64,000 nt of DNA, taken from NCBI GenBank assembly GCA_964505215.1, contig CAZDGU010000007.1:62001-126000 (forward strand). Direction: 5' to 3'. Of this stretch, positions 36,069 to 44,452 are shown in pieces. Each line of letters opens with the position of its first letter. Position 1 is the first letter of the stretch. The DNA is from Gracilimonas sp964505215. GTDB lineage: Bacteria; Bacteroidota; Rhodothermia; Balneolales; Balneolaceae. The notes beneath the pieces are model-generated. The model was not told the origin of the DNA, made no database searches, and saw nothing but the letters and a program-made list of their open reading frames with translations. The translations under genes and the position numbers were made by a program.

Positions 36069-36251
36069 TTACGAACAGGACAGCCTGTGTGAAAAGTACC
36101 ATGTTAAAAAAGCAGGGTTAAATTTGTTAGGGGAAACAGGTTATTTTAGCAAATCCTCCAAGGATTCTAAATCCTTGGAGGATTTTTTCTTAATAAGTTT
36201 AAGAGTCTATTCTCAAGTTTTGAGTTTTTACACAGGCTGGGCTGTTCGTAA
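36069..36251 (+). mobile_element. MITE-like non-coding element with terminal inverted repeats
   Basis: The left end reads TTACGAACAG-GAC-AGCCTGTGT-GAAAA. The right end (36226-36251) is its near-exact reverse complement, TTTT-ACACAGGCT-GGG-CTGTTCGTAA. In the centre, 36151-36185, AAATCCTCCAAGGATT, spacer CTA and the exact reverse complement form a 16-bp palindrome. About 183 bp, no transposase, no convincing gene. A truncated copy lies at 3666-3812 and an end remnant at 46768-46810. Size, ends and dispersal fit a miniature inverted-repeat element. The remaining spacer 35847-36045 shows no feature. Confidence 0.7.
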
Positions 36252-36370
36252 CGAGTATTACGAGTACTATAACCCTCAGAACCTGCTTTTATTTTAAGAG
36301 AAGGGAGGAGTAAAATCCCGGTCAACTTATGATGATTCACACATTAAATCCAAAATTCTAAAAAACAAAA

Positions 36371-36401
36371 TTGCATCTGCTTACCGATGCTTTTATATTC
36401 G
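36371..36401 (+). promoter_or_regulatory. Possible promoter of the trp leader
   Basis: TTG at 36371-36373 and TATATTCG at 36394-36401, 20 bp apart, resemble the Bacteroidota TTTG/TAnnTTTG pair with one mismatch in the -7 box. An inverted repeat GCATC...GATGC (36373-36390) lies between them, where an operator could be. The implied start is almost at the leader ATG, so a leaderless leader mRNA or a promoter further upstream are both possible. Confidence 0.25.
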
Positions 36402-36408
36402 GCGCGTT

Positions 36409-36483
36409 ATGAAAAATCAAAACGCTCATAGTATTTCTTGGTGGTGGCCTGTTATTGCATATAACAGTGGGCACGCTTTGTAA
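36409..36483 (+). CDS. trpL: Trp operon leader peptide
   Basis: A 24-codon frame with ATG start and TAA stop. Codons 11, 12 and 13 are TGG, giving three consecutive Trp in SISWWWPVIAY. It lies directly upstream of a terminator and of trpE. Translation would act as the sensor: with little charged tRNA-Trp the ribosome stalls at codons 11-13 and covers segment 1 of the attenuator. The peptide itself has no other expected role. It is too short for ordinary gene finding, and triple Trp by chance at this position is very unlikely. Confidence 0.88.
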   Translation: MKNQNAHSISWWWPVIAYNSGHAL

Positions 36484-36543
36484 ATGAGCGACTGAAAAGA
36501 TTATCTATTTAAACCCACTGTTCTCTGAATGGTGGGTTTTTTT
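36449..36543 (+). promoter_or_regulatory. Trp attenuator (alternative RNA structures)
   Basis: Segment 1 CTGTTAT (36449-36455) pairs with ATAACAG (36461-36467), a 7-bp pause hairpin starting right after the Trp codons. Segment 2 AACAGTGGG (36463-36471) is the exact reverse complement of segment 3 CCCACTGTT (36514-36522), the antiterminator. Segment 3 also pairs with segment 4 (36527-36539) to form the terminator. A ribosome stalled at Trp codons masks segment 1, frees segment 2 and blocks the terminator. With ample Trp, the ribosome reaches the stop and the terminator forms. Confidence 0.87.
36511..36543 (+). terminator. Attenuator terminator before trpE
   Basis: AAACCCACTGTTC, loop TCT, GAATGGTGGGTTT: a 13-bp stem with two G-T pairs, running into seven T (36537-36543). 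It lies 59 bp before the trpE ATG and is mutually exclusive with the 2:3 antiterminator. Confidence 0.92.
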
Positions 36544-36602
36544 GTTTATAGTAATGGTTGCCAAAATAAATATATGGAACCATCTTTTTAACGATTATTG
36601 AA

Positions 36603-38063
36603 ATGAATAAAGAACAATTTTTATCGCTTAGTGAAAATTATACGGCAATTCCGGTGTATAAAAGACTGCTGGCTGATGTGCTAACGCCGGTTTCTCTTTT
36701 TATGAATATCAGAGAAGGAGCCAAATTTCCGTTTTTGCTTGAGTCGGTAGAAGGCGGAGAGCAGCTGGCGCGGTATTCATTTATTGGTCGAAATCCCTAT
36801 CAGGTGCTGAAGTTTGACGGACATCAAACCACACTTTCCAAAAATGGTGAGACCGAACTGATTAAGCATTCTTATTTTGATGAACTTAAAAAACTGACTA
36901 CCGCTTATACCGAACCGGTTCTCCCCGAACTTCCCCGGTTAAAAGGCGGAGCCGTAGGATTTTCTGCTTACGATACCTTTCGTCTGGTTGAAGACCTGCC
37001 GGATGTTCCGGAAGATGATTTGAATCTGCCGGAAGCTATCTGGGCTTTTTACGATGAAATTTTTGCCTTCGATCATGTAAAACATCAGGTTATTTTAATT
37101 AAAACGGTTTTTGTTGAAGAGGAAGCCGATGCTGAAGAGGCATACGCTCAAGCTCAAAAAAGCCTGGATCAGATGGAAAAGGCCGCGCTGAATTCAAACT
37201 ACCAAAGCCGGCCTTTCAGTATAGACACAGATTCTGTTCGCAGTAATATGGAGCAGGATTATTTTGAGGAAATTGTAGAAAAAGCGAAGAACTACATTTA
37301 TGAAGGAGATATTTTTCAAGTAGTGCTTTCTCAGCGTTTTGAAGCCGATATGAGTGGTGATCCTTTTATGCTTTATCGCGCTTTACGCATGGTGAATCCT
37401 TCGCCGTATCTCTTTTATCTGGATTTTGAAGATTTCCAGCTTGTGGGTTCTTCCCCTGAAGTACTGGTGCGCGTGCATGAAGGAGAGACGCGAGTGCTGC
37501 CTATTGCAGGAACGCGTCCGCGCGGAAAAACGCACGCCGAAGATTTGGCACTGGAAGAAGATTTGAAAAACGATCCCAAAGAAGTAGCCGAGCACATTAT
37601 GCTGGTAGATTTGGGTCGTAATGATTTATCACGAGTGTGCAAACCCGGCACGGTGGAAATGGAGCGAAATCAGGTGATTGAGCGTTACTCGCACGTAATG
37701 CACATTGTGAGTGATGTAGTTGGAGAGCTGGATGACAATCAAACTTCGGTTGATGCTCTTATGCAGTGCTTCCCCGCCGGAACGGTAAGCGGTGCTCCAA
37801 AAATTAGAGCCATGGAAATTATTGATGAGCTGGAATCTGCCAAGCGCGGAATTTATGCCGGAGCCGTAGGCTACTTCGATTTTTCCGGAAATATGGACAC
37901 CTGTATTGCCATCCGAACCATGGTGGTTACCGGCAATAGAGCGTACATACAGGCAGGAGCCGGCATTGTGGCGGATAGCAATCCCGTAAAAGAATTCAAA
38001 GAAACTCAGGATAAGGCAGGTGCACTGGTTCAGGCGCTGAGCGTAGCTTTAGATATTGAATAG
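36603..38063 (+). CDS. trpE: Anthranilate synthase component I
   Basis: 486 residues. Chorismate plus ammonia (from TrpG) to anthranilate, the first committed step. The N-terminal LLESVEGGEQLARYSFIG contains the LLES motif at the Trp feedback-inhibition site. The catalytic domain at about 220-480 has GDIFQVVLSQRF, GTRPRGKTHAEDLALEEDL and FPAGTVSGAPKIRAMEIIDELE. First structural gene after the attenuator. Not fused to TrpG, which is encoded two genes on. Confidence 0.97.
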   Translation: MNKEQFLSLSENYTAIPVYKRLLADVLTPVSLFMNIREGAKFPFLLESVEGGEQLARYSFIGRNPYQVLKFDGHQTTLSKNGETELIKHSYFDELKKLTTAYTEPVLPELPRLKGGAVGFSAYDTFRLVEDLPDVPEDDLNLPEAIWAFYDEIFAFDHVKHQVILIKTVFVEEEADAEEAYAQAQKSLDQMEKAALNSNYQSRPFSIDTDSVRSNMEQDYFEEIVEKAKNYIYEGDIFQVVLSQRFEADMSGDPFMLYRALRMVNPSPYLFYLDFEDFQLVGSSPEVLVRVHEGETRVLPIAGTRPRGKTHAEDLALEEDLKNDPKEVAEHIMLVDLGRNDLSRVCKPGTVEMERNQVIERYSHVMHIVSDVVGELDDNQTSVDALMQCFPAGTVSGAPKIRAMEIIDELESAKRGIYAGAVGYFDFSGNMDTCIAIRTMVVTGNRAYIQAGAGIVADSNPVKEFKETQDKAGALVQALSVALDIE

Positions 38064-38172
38064 AAATTATAATGATAAAGTACAGAGGTTGAAGGCTTTT
38101 GAAAATTCACAAAACTGTTCCTCGGTGTTTTACATAGAATCAAAAAAATTAGCGAATAACTAAATCAACCCA

Positions 38173-39159
38173 ATGAGCAAAACAAAAACCATACTTTCAG
38201 GTATTCAACCCTCCGGAAAACTGCATATCGGTAATTATTTTGGCGCAATTCGACAGCATATTGCCATGCAGGAAAAGGGTGAAGCCTTTTACTTTATCGC
38301 AAACTATCATTCACTCACTTCGCTTAATGATGGCGAGCTTTTACGCCAAAATACCATCGACGTAACGCTTGATTATCTAGCGCTGGGCTTAGATCCGGAA
38401 AAAGCTACTTTTTTTGCTCAGTCTGATGTGCCGCAAGTAACGGAACTGGCGTGGATTTTAGGAACATTATGCCCGGTTTCACTCATGGAAAAAGCCGTTG
38501 CTTACAAAGATAAAATTGCCTCCGGACTGAAACCCAATATCGGGCTTTTTACCTATCCCATTCTGCAGGCAGCCGATATTTTGATTTATCACTCCGATAT
38601 TGTGCCGGTTGGGGAAGATCAAAAGCAGAATATTGAAATTACACGTGATTTAGCCGGGAAATTTAATCATACCTATCAGGGTGATTTTTTGAAGATACCG
38701 GAAGACCATATTGTGAAATCCGTAGCGGTTGTGCCGGGGATTGATGGCCGGAAAATGAGCAAGAGCTATGATAACACCATCAATATGTTTGCGGAAGGCA
38801 AGGAGTTGAAGAAAAGAGTGATGTCTATCAAAACGGACTCTGCGGCGCTTGAGGACCCAAAAGATCCGGAATCTGATAATGTATTTGCACTCATCAAACT
38901 GTTTGCTGAAGAAGATAAGCAGAACGAAATTGCTGAGAAGTACAGAGCCGGAGGGTATGGCTACGGTCATGCCAAAAAAGAATTACTGGCTATGATTGAT
39001 GAATACTTTGCGGAGGCCCGTGAGCGGCGTAAAAAGCTGGCAGAAAACCTGGATTATGTGCACGATGTGCTCCGCGAAGGAAGCAAAAAAGCCAGAGAGC
39101 GAGCAGAATCTGTAATGGAACCCATCCGCAAGGTAACCGGAATAGTTCGCCATTTTTAG
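38173..39159 (+). CDS. trpS: Tryptophan-tRNA ligase
   Basis: 328-residue class I synthetase that charges tRNA-Trp. ATP-binding HIGN in PSGKLHIGNYFGA, KMSKS in GRKMSKSYDNTI, and tryptophan-pocket stretches such as GLFTYPILQAADILIY. Unusually placed between trpE and trpG in the tryptophan operon. Because the leader senses charged tRNA-Trp, having trpS in the same transcript ties supply of the amino acid to capacity for charging. Whether it is the only trpS in the genome cannot be seen here. Confidence 0.97.
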   Translation: MSKTKTILSGIQPSGKLHIGNYFGAIRQHIAMQEKGEAFYFIANYHSLTSLNDGELLRQNTIDVTLDYLALGLDPEKATFFAQSDVPQVTELAWILGTLCPVSLMEKAVAYKDKIASGLKPNIGLFTYPILQAADILIYHSDIVPVGEDQKQNIEITRDLAGKFNHTYQGDFLKIPEDHIVKSVAVVPGIDGRKMSKSYDNTINMFAEGKELKKRVMSIKTDSAALEDPKDPESDNVFALIKLFAEEDKQNEIAEKYRAGGYGYGHAKKELLAMIDEYFAEARERRKKLAENLDYVHDVLREGSKKARERAESVMEPIRKVTGIVRHF

Positions 39160-39222
39160 AATCATGTACTATCCAACATTAGCTCAATCATCAAACCTGA
39201 AAACTGTTAAACACCGCGCCTT

Positions 39223-39786
39223 GTGATTCTGATTATTGATAATTACGACTCCTTCACCTATAACCTTGTCCATTTAATTGCTGCTGAAACAGACGACTAT
39301 AAAGTGATCCGAAACGACGCTATGACGGTGGATGAAGTGCGAGAACTGAAGCCTTCAAAAATACTTATTTCACCCGGACCGGGCCGCCCGCATGAGGCCG
39401 GAATTACGGAAGCCATCATCAGAGAATTGGGAAAAGAGACGCCTGTGTTAGGAATTTGTTTAGGACATCAGGCTATTGGAGAAGTGTTTGGAGCAAAAGT
39501 AGTTCATGCGCCTAAGTTAATGCACGGCAAGACATCACAGATTTCACACAATGGAGAAATGATATTTTCTGAAGCGGAAGAAAACTTTACAGCCACCCGT
39601 TATCACTCCTTGGTTTTAGACCCGGATTCCATGCCGGAAGAACTCCAAATTACTGCACGATCTGAGGACGGAGTGATACAGGGAGTTCGGCACAAAGAAT
39701 ATCCTATTCAAGGCATTCAATTTCATCCCGAAAGTATTTTAACTACCGAAGGGCCCAAACTAATTTCAAACTGGTTACAGCAATAA
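39223..39786 (+). CDS. trpG: Anthranilate synthase glutamine amidotransferase
   Basis: 187 residues. Supplies ammonia from glutamine to TrpE. The class I amidotransferase triad is visible: nucleophile Cys in VLGICLGHQAIGEVFG, and His/Glu in IQFHPESILT. N-terminal IIDNYDSFTYNLVH and ISPGPGRPHEAG (oxyanion region) are typical. Start is GTG at 39223. The stop TAA shares its last base with the trpD ATG. It may also serve p-aminobenzoate synthesis, as in many bacteria. Confidence 0.95.
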   Translation: MILIIDNYDSFTYNLVHLIAAETDDYKVIRNDAMTVDEVRELKPSKILISPGPGRPHEAGITEAIIRELGKETPVLGICLGHQAIGEVFGAKVVHAPKLMHGKTSQISHNGEMIFSEAEENFTATRYHSLVLDPDSMPEELQITARSEDGVIQGVRHKEYPIQGIQFHPESILTTEGPKLISNWLQQ

Positions 39787-40826
39787 TGGATTTAAAAAAT
39801 ATTCTTAATAAACTTTCTTTTTCTGAAGATTTGACGCAGGCAGAGGCCGAAGAAGCACTCTGCATGATTATGACAGGTAACGTATCGGAAGAGCAAATTG
39901 CGGCGTTTTTGACGGCTTTAAGGCTGAAGGGAGAATCGGTTGAAGAGCTTACGGCTTTCGTAAAAGTAATGCGAGACAAAGCCGTGAAAGTTGAGGTAGA
40001 CGTAGAAGGTGCCATAGATTTGGTGGGAACCGGCGGCGATAAGTCAGGCACTTTTAATATATCCACGGCTTCATCTTTTATTACCGCTGCGGCCGGCGTT
40101 CCGGTGATTAAACACGGCAACAGAAGTGCCTCCAGCCAGTGCGGCAGTGCGGATGTGTTGGAACACTTGGGCGCCGCAATAGAGTTAGGAAAAGAGCAGG
40201 TGGAAGAGGTGTTTAATGAAATTGGGATGGCTTTTATGTTCGCGCCTATGTTTCATCCTGCCATGAAACACGTGATGCCCACGCGCCGTGAGCTGGGCTT
40301 TCGCACCTTTTTTAATATACTGGGCCCCATGGTAAATCCTGCCGGCGTGCAGCGTTATGTAATTGGAGCTTACAACAAAGAAGTAGCTAAAAAAATGGTG
40401 CATATTTTAGCTAATTTAGGAACCGATTTTGCCTACACATTTAACGCCCATGACGGACTTGATGAAGTGAGCTTAACCTCTCAGTCAGAAATTTTTGAAC
40501 TGAAGGATAAAGTGGTTTCAACTTCTATTTTATTTGATCCACAATCAATTGGCTTTCAGAAGGTTAGCTTAGATGACCTGATGGGAGGTGAAAAAGAAAT
40601 CAACGGCGAAATTCTCTTGAATATAATGGCCAATAAAGCCACGGAAGCACAGCAGAATATAGCTTTGTTGAACGCCTCATTTGCCATTCAGGCATCCGGT
40701 AAAACAGAATCTTTGATGGAAGCCAAAGAAATGGCTGAAGAAGCACTAAAATCCGGTAAAGCCCGCAAAATGCTAAACGATTTTATGGATGTTACCAACG
40801 ATGTAATGGGCACTTTCAAATTCTAA
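39786..40826 (+). CDS. trpD: Anthranilate phosphoribosyltransferase
   Basis: 346 residues. Joins anthranilate to PRPP. The glycine-rich PRPP loop VGTGGDKSGTFNISTAS is at about 79-95, followed by KHGNRSASSQCGSADVLE and HPAMKHVMPTRRELGFRTFFN. Length normal for the family. One-base overlap with trpG indicates translational coupling. Confidence 0.97.
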   Translation: MDLKNILNKLSFSEDLTQAEAEEALCMIMTGNVSEEQIAAFLTALRLKGESVEELTAFVKVMRDKAVKVEVDVEGAIDLVGTGGDKSGTFNISTASSFITAAAGVPVIKHGNRSASSQCGSADVLEHLGAAIELGKEQVEEVFNEIGMAFMFAPMFHPAMKHVMPTRRELGFRTFFNILGPMVNPAGVQRYVIGAYNKEVAKKMVHILANLGTDFAYTFNAHDGLDEVSLTSQSEIFELKDKVVSTSILFDPQSIGFQKVSLDDLMGGEKEINGEILLNIMANKATEAQQNIALLNASFAIQASGKTESLMEAKEMAEEALKSGKARKMLNDFMDVTNDVMGTFKF

Positions 40827-40896
40827 AAAAGCAACAATCAAAAGCTTTGTTTGATGAGCACAAAATCAACGAATAGTATAATTTGTACGATTATTA

Positions 40897-41703
40897 ATGA
40901 GTAACATTTTAGAAAAAATCACGAAACAAACGGCCGCCGATGTGGCCAAACGCAAACAAAAGGTTTCTTTTTCCGATTTCGATTCTTTTGAAGGATTTGA
41001 GAAAGAGCGAATATCCTTCAAGAAAGCATTAAAAAGTGAAAATCAGGTTTCTGTTATTTCGGAAGTTAAAAAAGCATCACCATCCAAGGGAATTATCCGT
41101 CCGGATTTTGATCCGGTTGATATTGCGCTGAGATACGAGGAGGGAGGCGCTTCCGCCATTTCTGTACTTACCGACCAACCTTTTTTTAAAGGTGATTTGA
41201 GCTATTTAGAAGCCATTTCAAAGCGTGTGGAGCTTCCGCTGTTGCGTAAAGATTTTATTATTGATCCCTATCAAATAAAAGAAGCCAAAGCTTTTGGTGC
41301 CGATGCGGTGCTGATTATTGTGGCCATTACGGAAGGAAATCAGCTTACGGAACTGCTGCACGCTTCCAAAGAATTTGGTTTAGACGCCCTGGTAGAATGC
41401 TACGACCAGCATGATTTTGATCGTCTGGATTTTGATGAAGTTGATATTCTGGGAGTGAATAACAGAGATTTGAAGAACTTTGAAGTAGATGTGCATCGTG
41501 GAGTTTCCATTCTGAAGCAGGCTCCGGAAGGAACCGTATTGGTTTCGGAAAGCGGACTTTCAAGCGGAAAGGATTTGGCTCTTTTAAGGAACGAAAACAT
41601 TCATTCCGCACTTATTGGTGAATATTTTATGCGACAGGACGATCCGGGGCAGGCCGTGAAAGATTTGTTAAAACAGGCAGAAGAAGCTTTTAATCAACTC
41701 TAA
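40897..41703 (+). CDS. trpC: Indole-3-glycerol-phosphate synthase
   Basis: 268-residue TIM barrel that closes the indole ring from CdRP. Catalytic stretches: ISEVKKASPSKGII (Glu and Lys), LLRKDFIIDPYQI (catalytic Lys), LVECYDQHDFD (Glu), GVNNRDLKNFEVD and VSESGLSSG. A separate trpF follows after 2 bp, so this is not the fused TrpCF form. Confidence 0.96.
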   Translation: MSNILEKITKQTAADVAKRKQKVSFSDFDSFEGFEKERISFKKALKSENQVSVISEVKKASPSKGIIRPDFDPVDIALRYEEGGASAISVLTDQPFFKGDLSYLEAISKRVELPLLRKDFIIDPYQIKEAKAFGADAVLIIVAITEGNQLTELLHASKEFGLDALVECYDQHDFDRLDFDEVDILGVNNRDLKNFEVDVHRGVSILKQAPEGTVLVSESGLSSGKDLALLRNENIHSALIGEYFMRQDDPGQAVKDLLKQAEEAFNQL

Positions 41704-41705
41704 AA

Positions 41706-42356
41706 ATGAGCAGAGAAAACAATCAACCCAAAGTAAAAATTTGCGGCATTACTAATTTAGAAGATGCCCGCTTTGTAGCCGGTGCGCTGGTAGATTTTAT
41801 GGGATTCATTTTTTACGATAAAAGTCCACGATATATTGAGCCTGCCAAAGCCGGAGCTATAAATAACTGGATTGAAGGCCCCAAAAAAGTGGGCGTTTTT
41901 GTAAATCAGCCGCTGAGTGATGTAAACCAAATTGCCAAAGAAACCGGACTCGATTATGTGCAGCTGCATGGAAATGAATCTGTGGAATATTGCGAGCTGA
42001 TTGAGAAGCCGATTATCAAAGTCATTCACATAGAAGAAGAAACCGTGGGTTATTTGCTGAAGCATCAAATTGATGAGTACTCAAAAGTTGCTGATTTCAT
42101 TCTGTTTGATACCAAAATTGCTAATCTGTGGGGAGGAACCGGAACTGCTTTTGACTGGTCTGTCCTCACTAAACTGGAGTTAGATATTCCATTTTTTCTG
42201 TCAGGCGGACTGAGCGCAGAAAATATCAATCAGGCTCTTGAAACGGTTCAACCATACGCGGTAGATGTTTCGAGCAGTTTAGAAGAAAAACCGGGCTTGA
42301 AAGACTTCGGTAAAATTGAAGCATTTATGGAAAATATTAACGCATCAGAGACCTAA
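41706..42356 (+). CDS. trpF: Phosphoribosylanthranilate isomerase
   Basis: 216-residue TIM barrel. Isomerises PRA to CdRP. The N-terminal KICGITNLEDARFVAGALV carries the catalytic Cys; the general acid Asp lies in FILFDTKIANLWGGTGTAFDW; phosphate-binding SGGLSAENI and DVSSSLEEKPGLKD close the site. The N-terminus has a short extension (MSRENNQPK). Confidence 0.95.
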   Translation: MSRENNQPKVKICGITNLEDARFVAGALVDFMGFIFYDKSPRYIEPAKAGAINNWIEGPKKVGVFVNQPLSDVNQIAKETGLDYVQLHGNESVEYCELIEKPIIKVIHIEEETVGYLLKHQIDEYSKVADFILFDTKIANLWGGTGTAFDWSVLTKLELDIPFFLSGGLSAENINQALETVQPYAVDVSSSLEEKPGLKDFGKIEAFMENINASET

Positions 42357-42404
42357 ATAGAATGTGCAGTAATTGCATAGGCAGCTGCTAAAACGCAACA
42401 AATT

Positions 42405-43610
42405 ATGACTACAACAACCAGCACTAAAACCTATCAATTTCCCAATAACAGAGGTTATTACGGGGATTTTGGGGGGAAATTTGTACCCGAAATCTTAATT
42501 CCGGCTATTCAGGAACTGGAGGAAGAGTTTAAGTCAGCCAGAGAAGATGGATCCTTTAAAGAAGAATTCTCTGAGCTGCTGAACAAATATGTGGGTCGTC
42601 CGACAAAACTTACCTTCGCAAATAGACTTACGGAGCATTACGGGAAAGCAAAAATTTACCTGAAACGGGAAGATTTGTGCCATACCGGAGCTCACAAAAT
42701 CAACAATGCGATTGGGCAGGTTTTACTGGCTCGGCGCATGGGCAAAAAGCGAATTATCGCAGAAACCGGAGCCGGACAGCACGGCGTGGCTACGGCAACC
42801 GCTTGCGCCAAATTTGGCTTAGATTGTATTGTATATATGGGCGAGGAAGACATGGTTCGCCAAAAGTTGAACGTGGACCGCATGCACCTTCTGGGTGCCG
42901 AAGTGCGAAGCGTAACCAGCGGCTCAAAAACCCTGAAAGATGCTACAAATGAAGCCATCCGTGACTGGGTGACCAATGTAGAAACTACTTTTTATATCAT
43001 CGGCTCGGTGGTTGGCCCGCATCCATATCCTATGATGGTTCGGTATTTTCAGGAAGTGATTGGGAATGAGATGAAAGAACAGCTGCATAAAGCAGAAGGA
43101 CGAAATCCTGATTATCTGCTCGCTTGCGTGGGCGGTGGCTCCAACGCCATCGGTTTTTTCTATCCGTTTTTAGAAGATGATTCGATACAAATTATTGGGA
43201 TTGAAGCTGCCGGATTTGGCATAGATTCCGGAAAAACGGCGGCTACTATGGCCAAAGGAACTCCCGGCGTTTTGCATGGTACGCTTAGCTATTTATTGCA
43301 AAACCCGGAGGGACAAATTGAGCTGGCACATTCCATAAGTGCGGGACTGGATTATCCCGGAGTTGGTCCCGAACATGCTCATCTGAAGAAATCCGGTCGC
43401 GTTTCTTATCGCTCCATTACGGATGAAGAGGCCATGAATGCCGTTAAATTATTGTCTAAAACCGAAGGCATTATTCCGGCTTTGGAGAGCGCGCATGCAT
43501 TTGCGTGGTTAGAGCAGCTGATGCCAACCACCACAGAAGATGAAATTGTAGTGGTGAATTTATCCGGCCGTGGCGATAAAGATATGGGCACTATTTCGGA
43601 GCATATTTAA
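42405..43610 (+). CDS. trpB: Tryptophan synthase beta chain
   Basis: 401 residues, the TrpB1 length. PLP-dependent condensation of indole and serine. The PLP lysine is in HTGAHKINNAIGQ, the phosphate-binding glycine loop in CVGGGSNAIGFFYPF, and the catalytic Glu in ETGAGQHGVATAT. YPGVGPEHAHL is in the regulatory region contacting TrpA. Partner trpA follows after 34 bp. Confidence 0.97.
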   Translation: MTTTTSTKTYQFPNNRGYYGDFGGKFVPEILIPAIQELEEEFKSAREDGSFKEEFSELLNKYVGRPTKLTFANRLTEHYGKAKIYLKREDLCHTGAHKINNAIGQVLLARRMGKKRIIAETGAGQHGVATATACAKFGLDCIVYMGEEDMVRQKLNVDRMHLLGAEVRSVTSGSKTLKDATNEAIRDWVTNVETTFYIIGSVVGPHPYPMMVRYFQEVIGNEMKEQLHKAEGRNPDYLLACVGGGSNAIGFFYPFLEDDSIQIIGIEAAGFGIDSGKTAATMAKGTPGVLHGTLSYLLQNPEGQIELAHSISAGLDYPGVGPEHAHLKKSGRVSYRSITDEEAMNAVKLLSKTEGIIPALESAHAFAWLEQLMPTTTEDEIVVVNLSGRGDKDMGTISEHI

Positions 43611-43644
43611 AATCTATTTGTGAATCAATTTTTATGATAAGTAT

Positions 43645-44442
43645 ATGAGCAGAATAAAAGGCGTATTTCAAAACAAAAAGCCGAATGAAAAGGTAGCCAG
43701 TATTTTTATTACAGCCGGTTATCCAGACTTGGAGTCAACCGTTGACTTGGTACTTGGCTTTGAAAAAAATGGAATAGAAATGATTGAATTAGGCGTTCCA
43801 TTCAGCGATCCGCTGGCCGATGGTCCTACTATTCAATATTCCAGTGATGTGGCCATTAGTAAAGGCATCAGCTTAGATAAAATTTTTGAGATGGTTTGTG
43901 AAATTCGAAAAAGCTCAGAAATCCCCGTTGTTTTAATGGGCTACATAAATCTGATTTTGCATTATGGCGTGTCTGATTTCACCCAAAAAGCAGCAGAAGC
44001 CGGCGTTGATGGACTAATCATTCCGGATATTCCCTTAGAAGAGAATGCAATTATTAAAGAACATGCGTCAGCCAATCAGCTGGATTTAATTCACTTAGTA
44101 GCGCCAAACACCTCGGATGAGCGCATGAAACTGGCCGATGAAAACTCTCAAGGATTTGTATATTGCGTGTCGGTAACGGGCGTGACCGGAGCGCGTGACG
44201 GCGAGGAAGTTTCTCAATCCGTTGACCGATTTATAGAACGCGTGCGTACAAATGTCACCAAAAATCCGGTTATGGTTGGCTTTGGGATAAAATCTCACAC
44301 AGATGCAGTTCGTATCGCATCAAATGCCGATGGATTTATTGTGGGAAGCGCTTTAATTGATACCATCAAAAAGCACTATCCTAATGAAGGATGGCAATCT
44401 GAGGTTTTCTCCTTCGTTCATTCACTGAAATATGGAAATTAA
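43645..44442 (+). CDS. trpA: Tryptophan synthase alpha chain
   Basis: 265-residue TIM barrel that releases indole from indole-3-glycerol phosphate and channels it to TrpB. Catalytic Glu in MIELGVPFSDPLADGPTIQ, catalytic Asp in LIIPDIPLEE, phosphate-binding VGFGIKSHTDAV and IVGSALID. The last enzyme of the operon; the next gene starts at or just beyond its 3' end. Confidence 0.96.
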   Translation: MSRIKGVFQNKKPNEKVASIFITAGYPDLESTVDLVLGFEKNGIEMIELGVPFSDPLADGPTIQYSSDVAISKGISLDKIFEMVCEIRKSSEIPVVLMGYINLILHYGVSDFTQKAAEAGVDGLIIPDIPLEENAIIKEHASANQLDLIHLVAPNTSDERMKLADENSQGFVYCVSVTGVTGARDGEEVSQSVDRFIERVRTNVTKNPVMVGFGIKSHTDAVRIASNADGFIVGSALIDTIKKHYPNEGWQSEVFSFVHSLKYGN

Positions 44443-44452
44443 ACAATATACT

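Noticed and set aside
36043..36297. An 84-codon plus-strand reading frame over the MITE-like element
   Set aside because: Its coding segment is simply the translated repeat, which recurs in another context at 3715-3906; no signal for translation and no independent conservation beyond the repeat.
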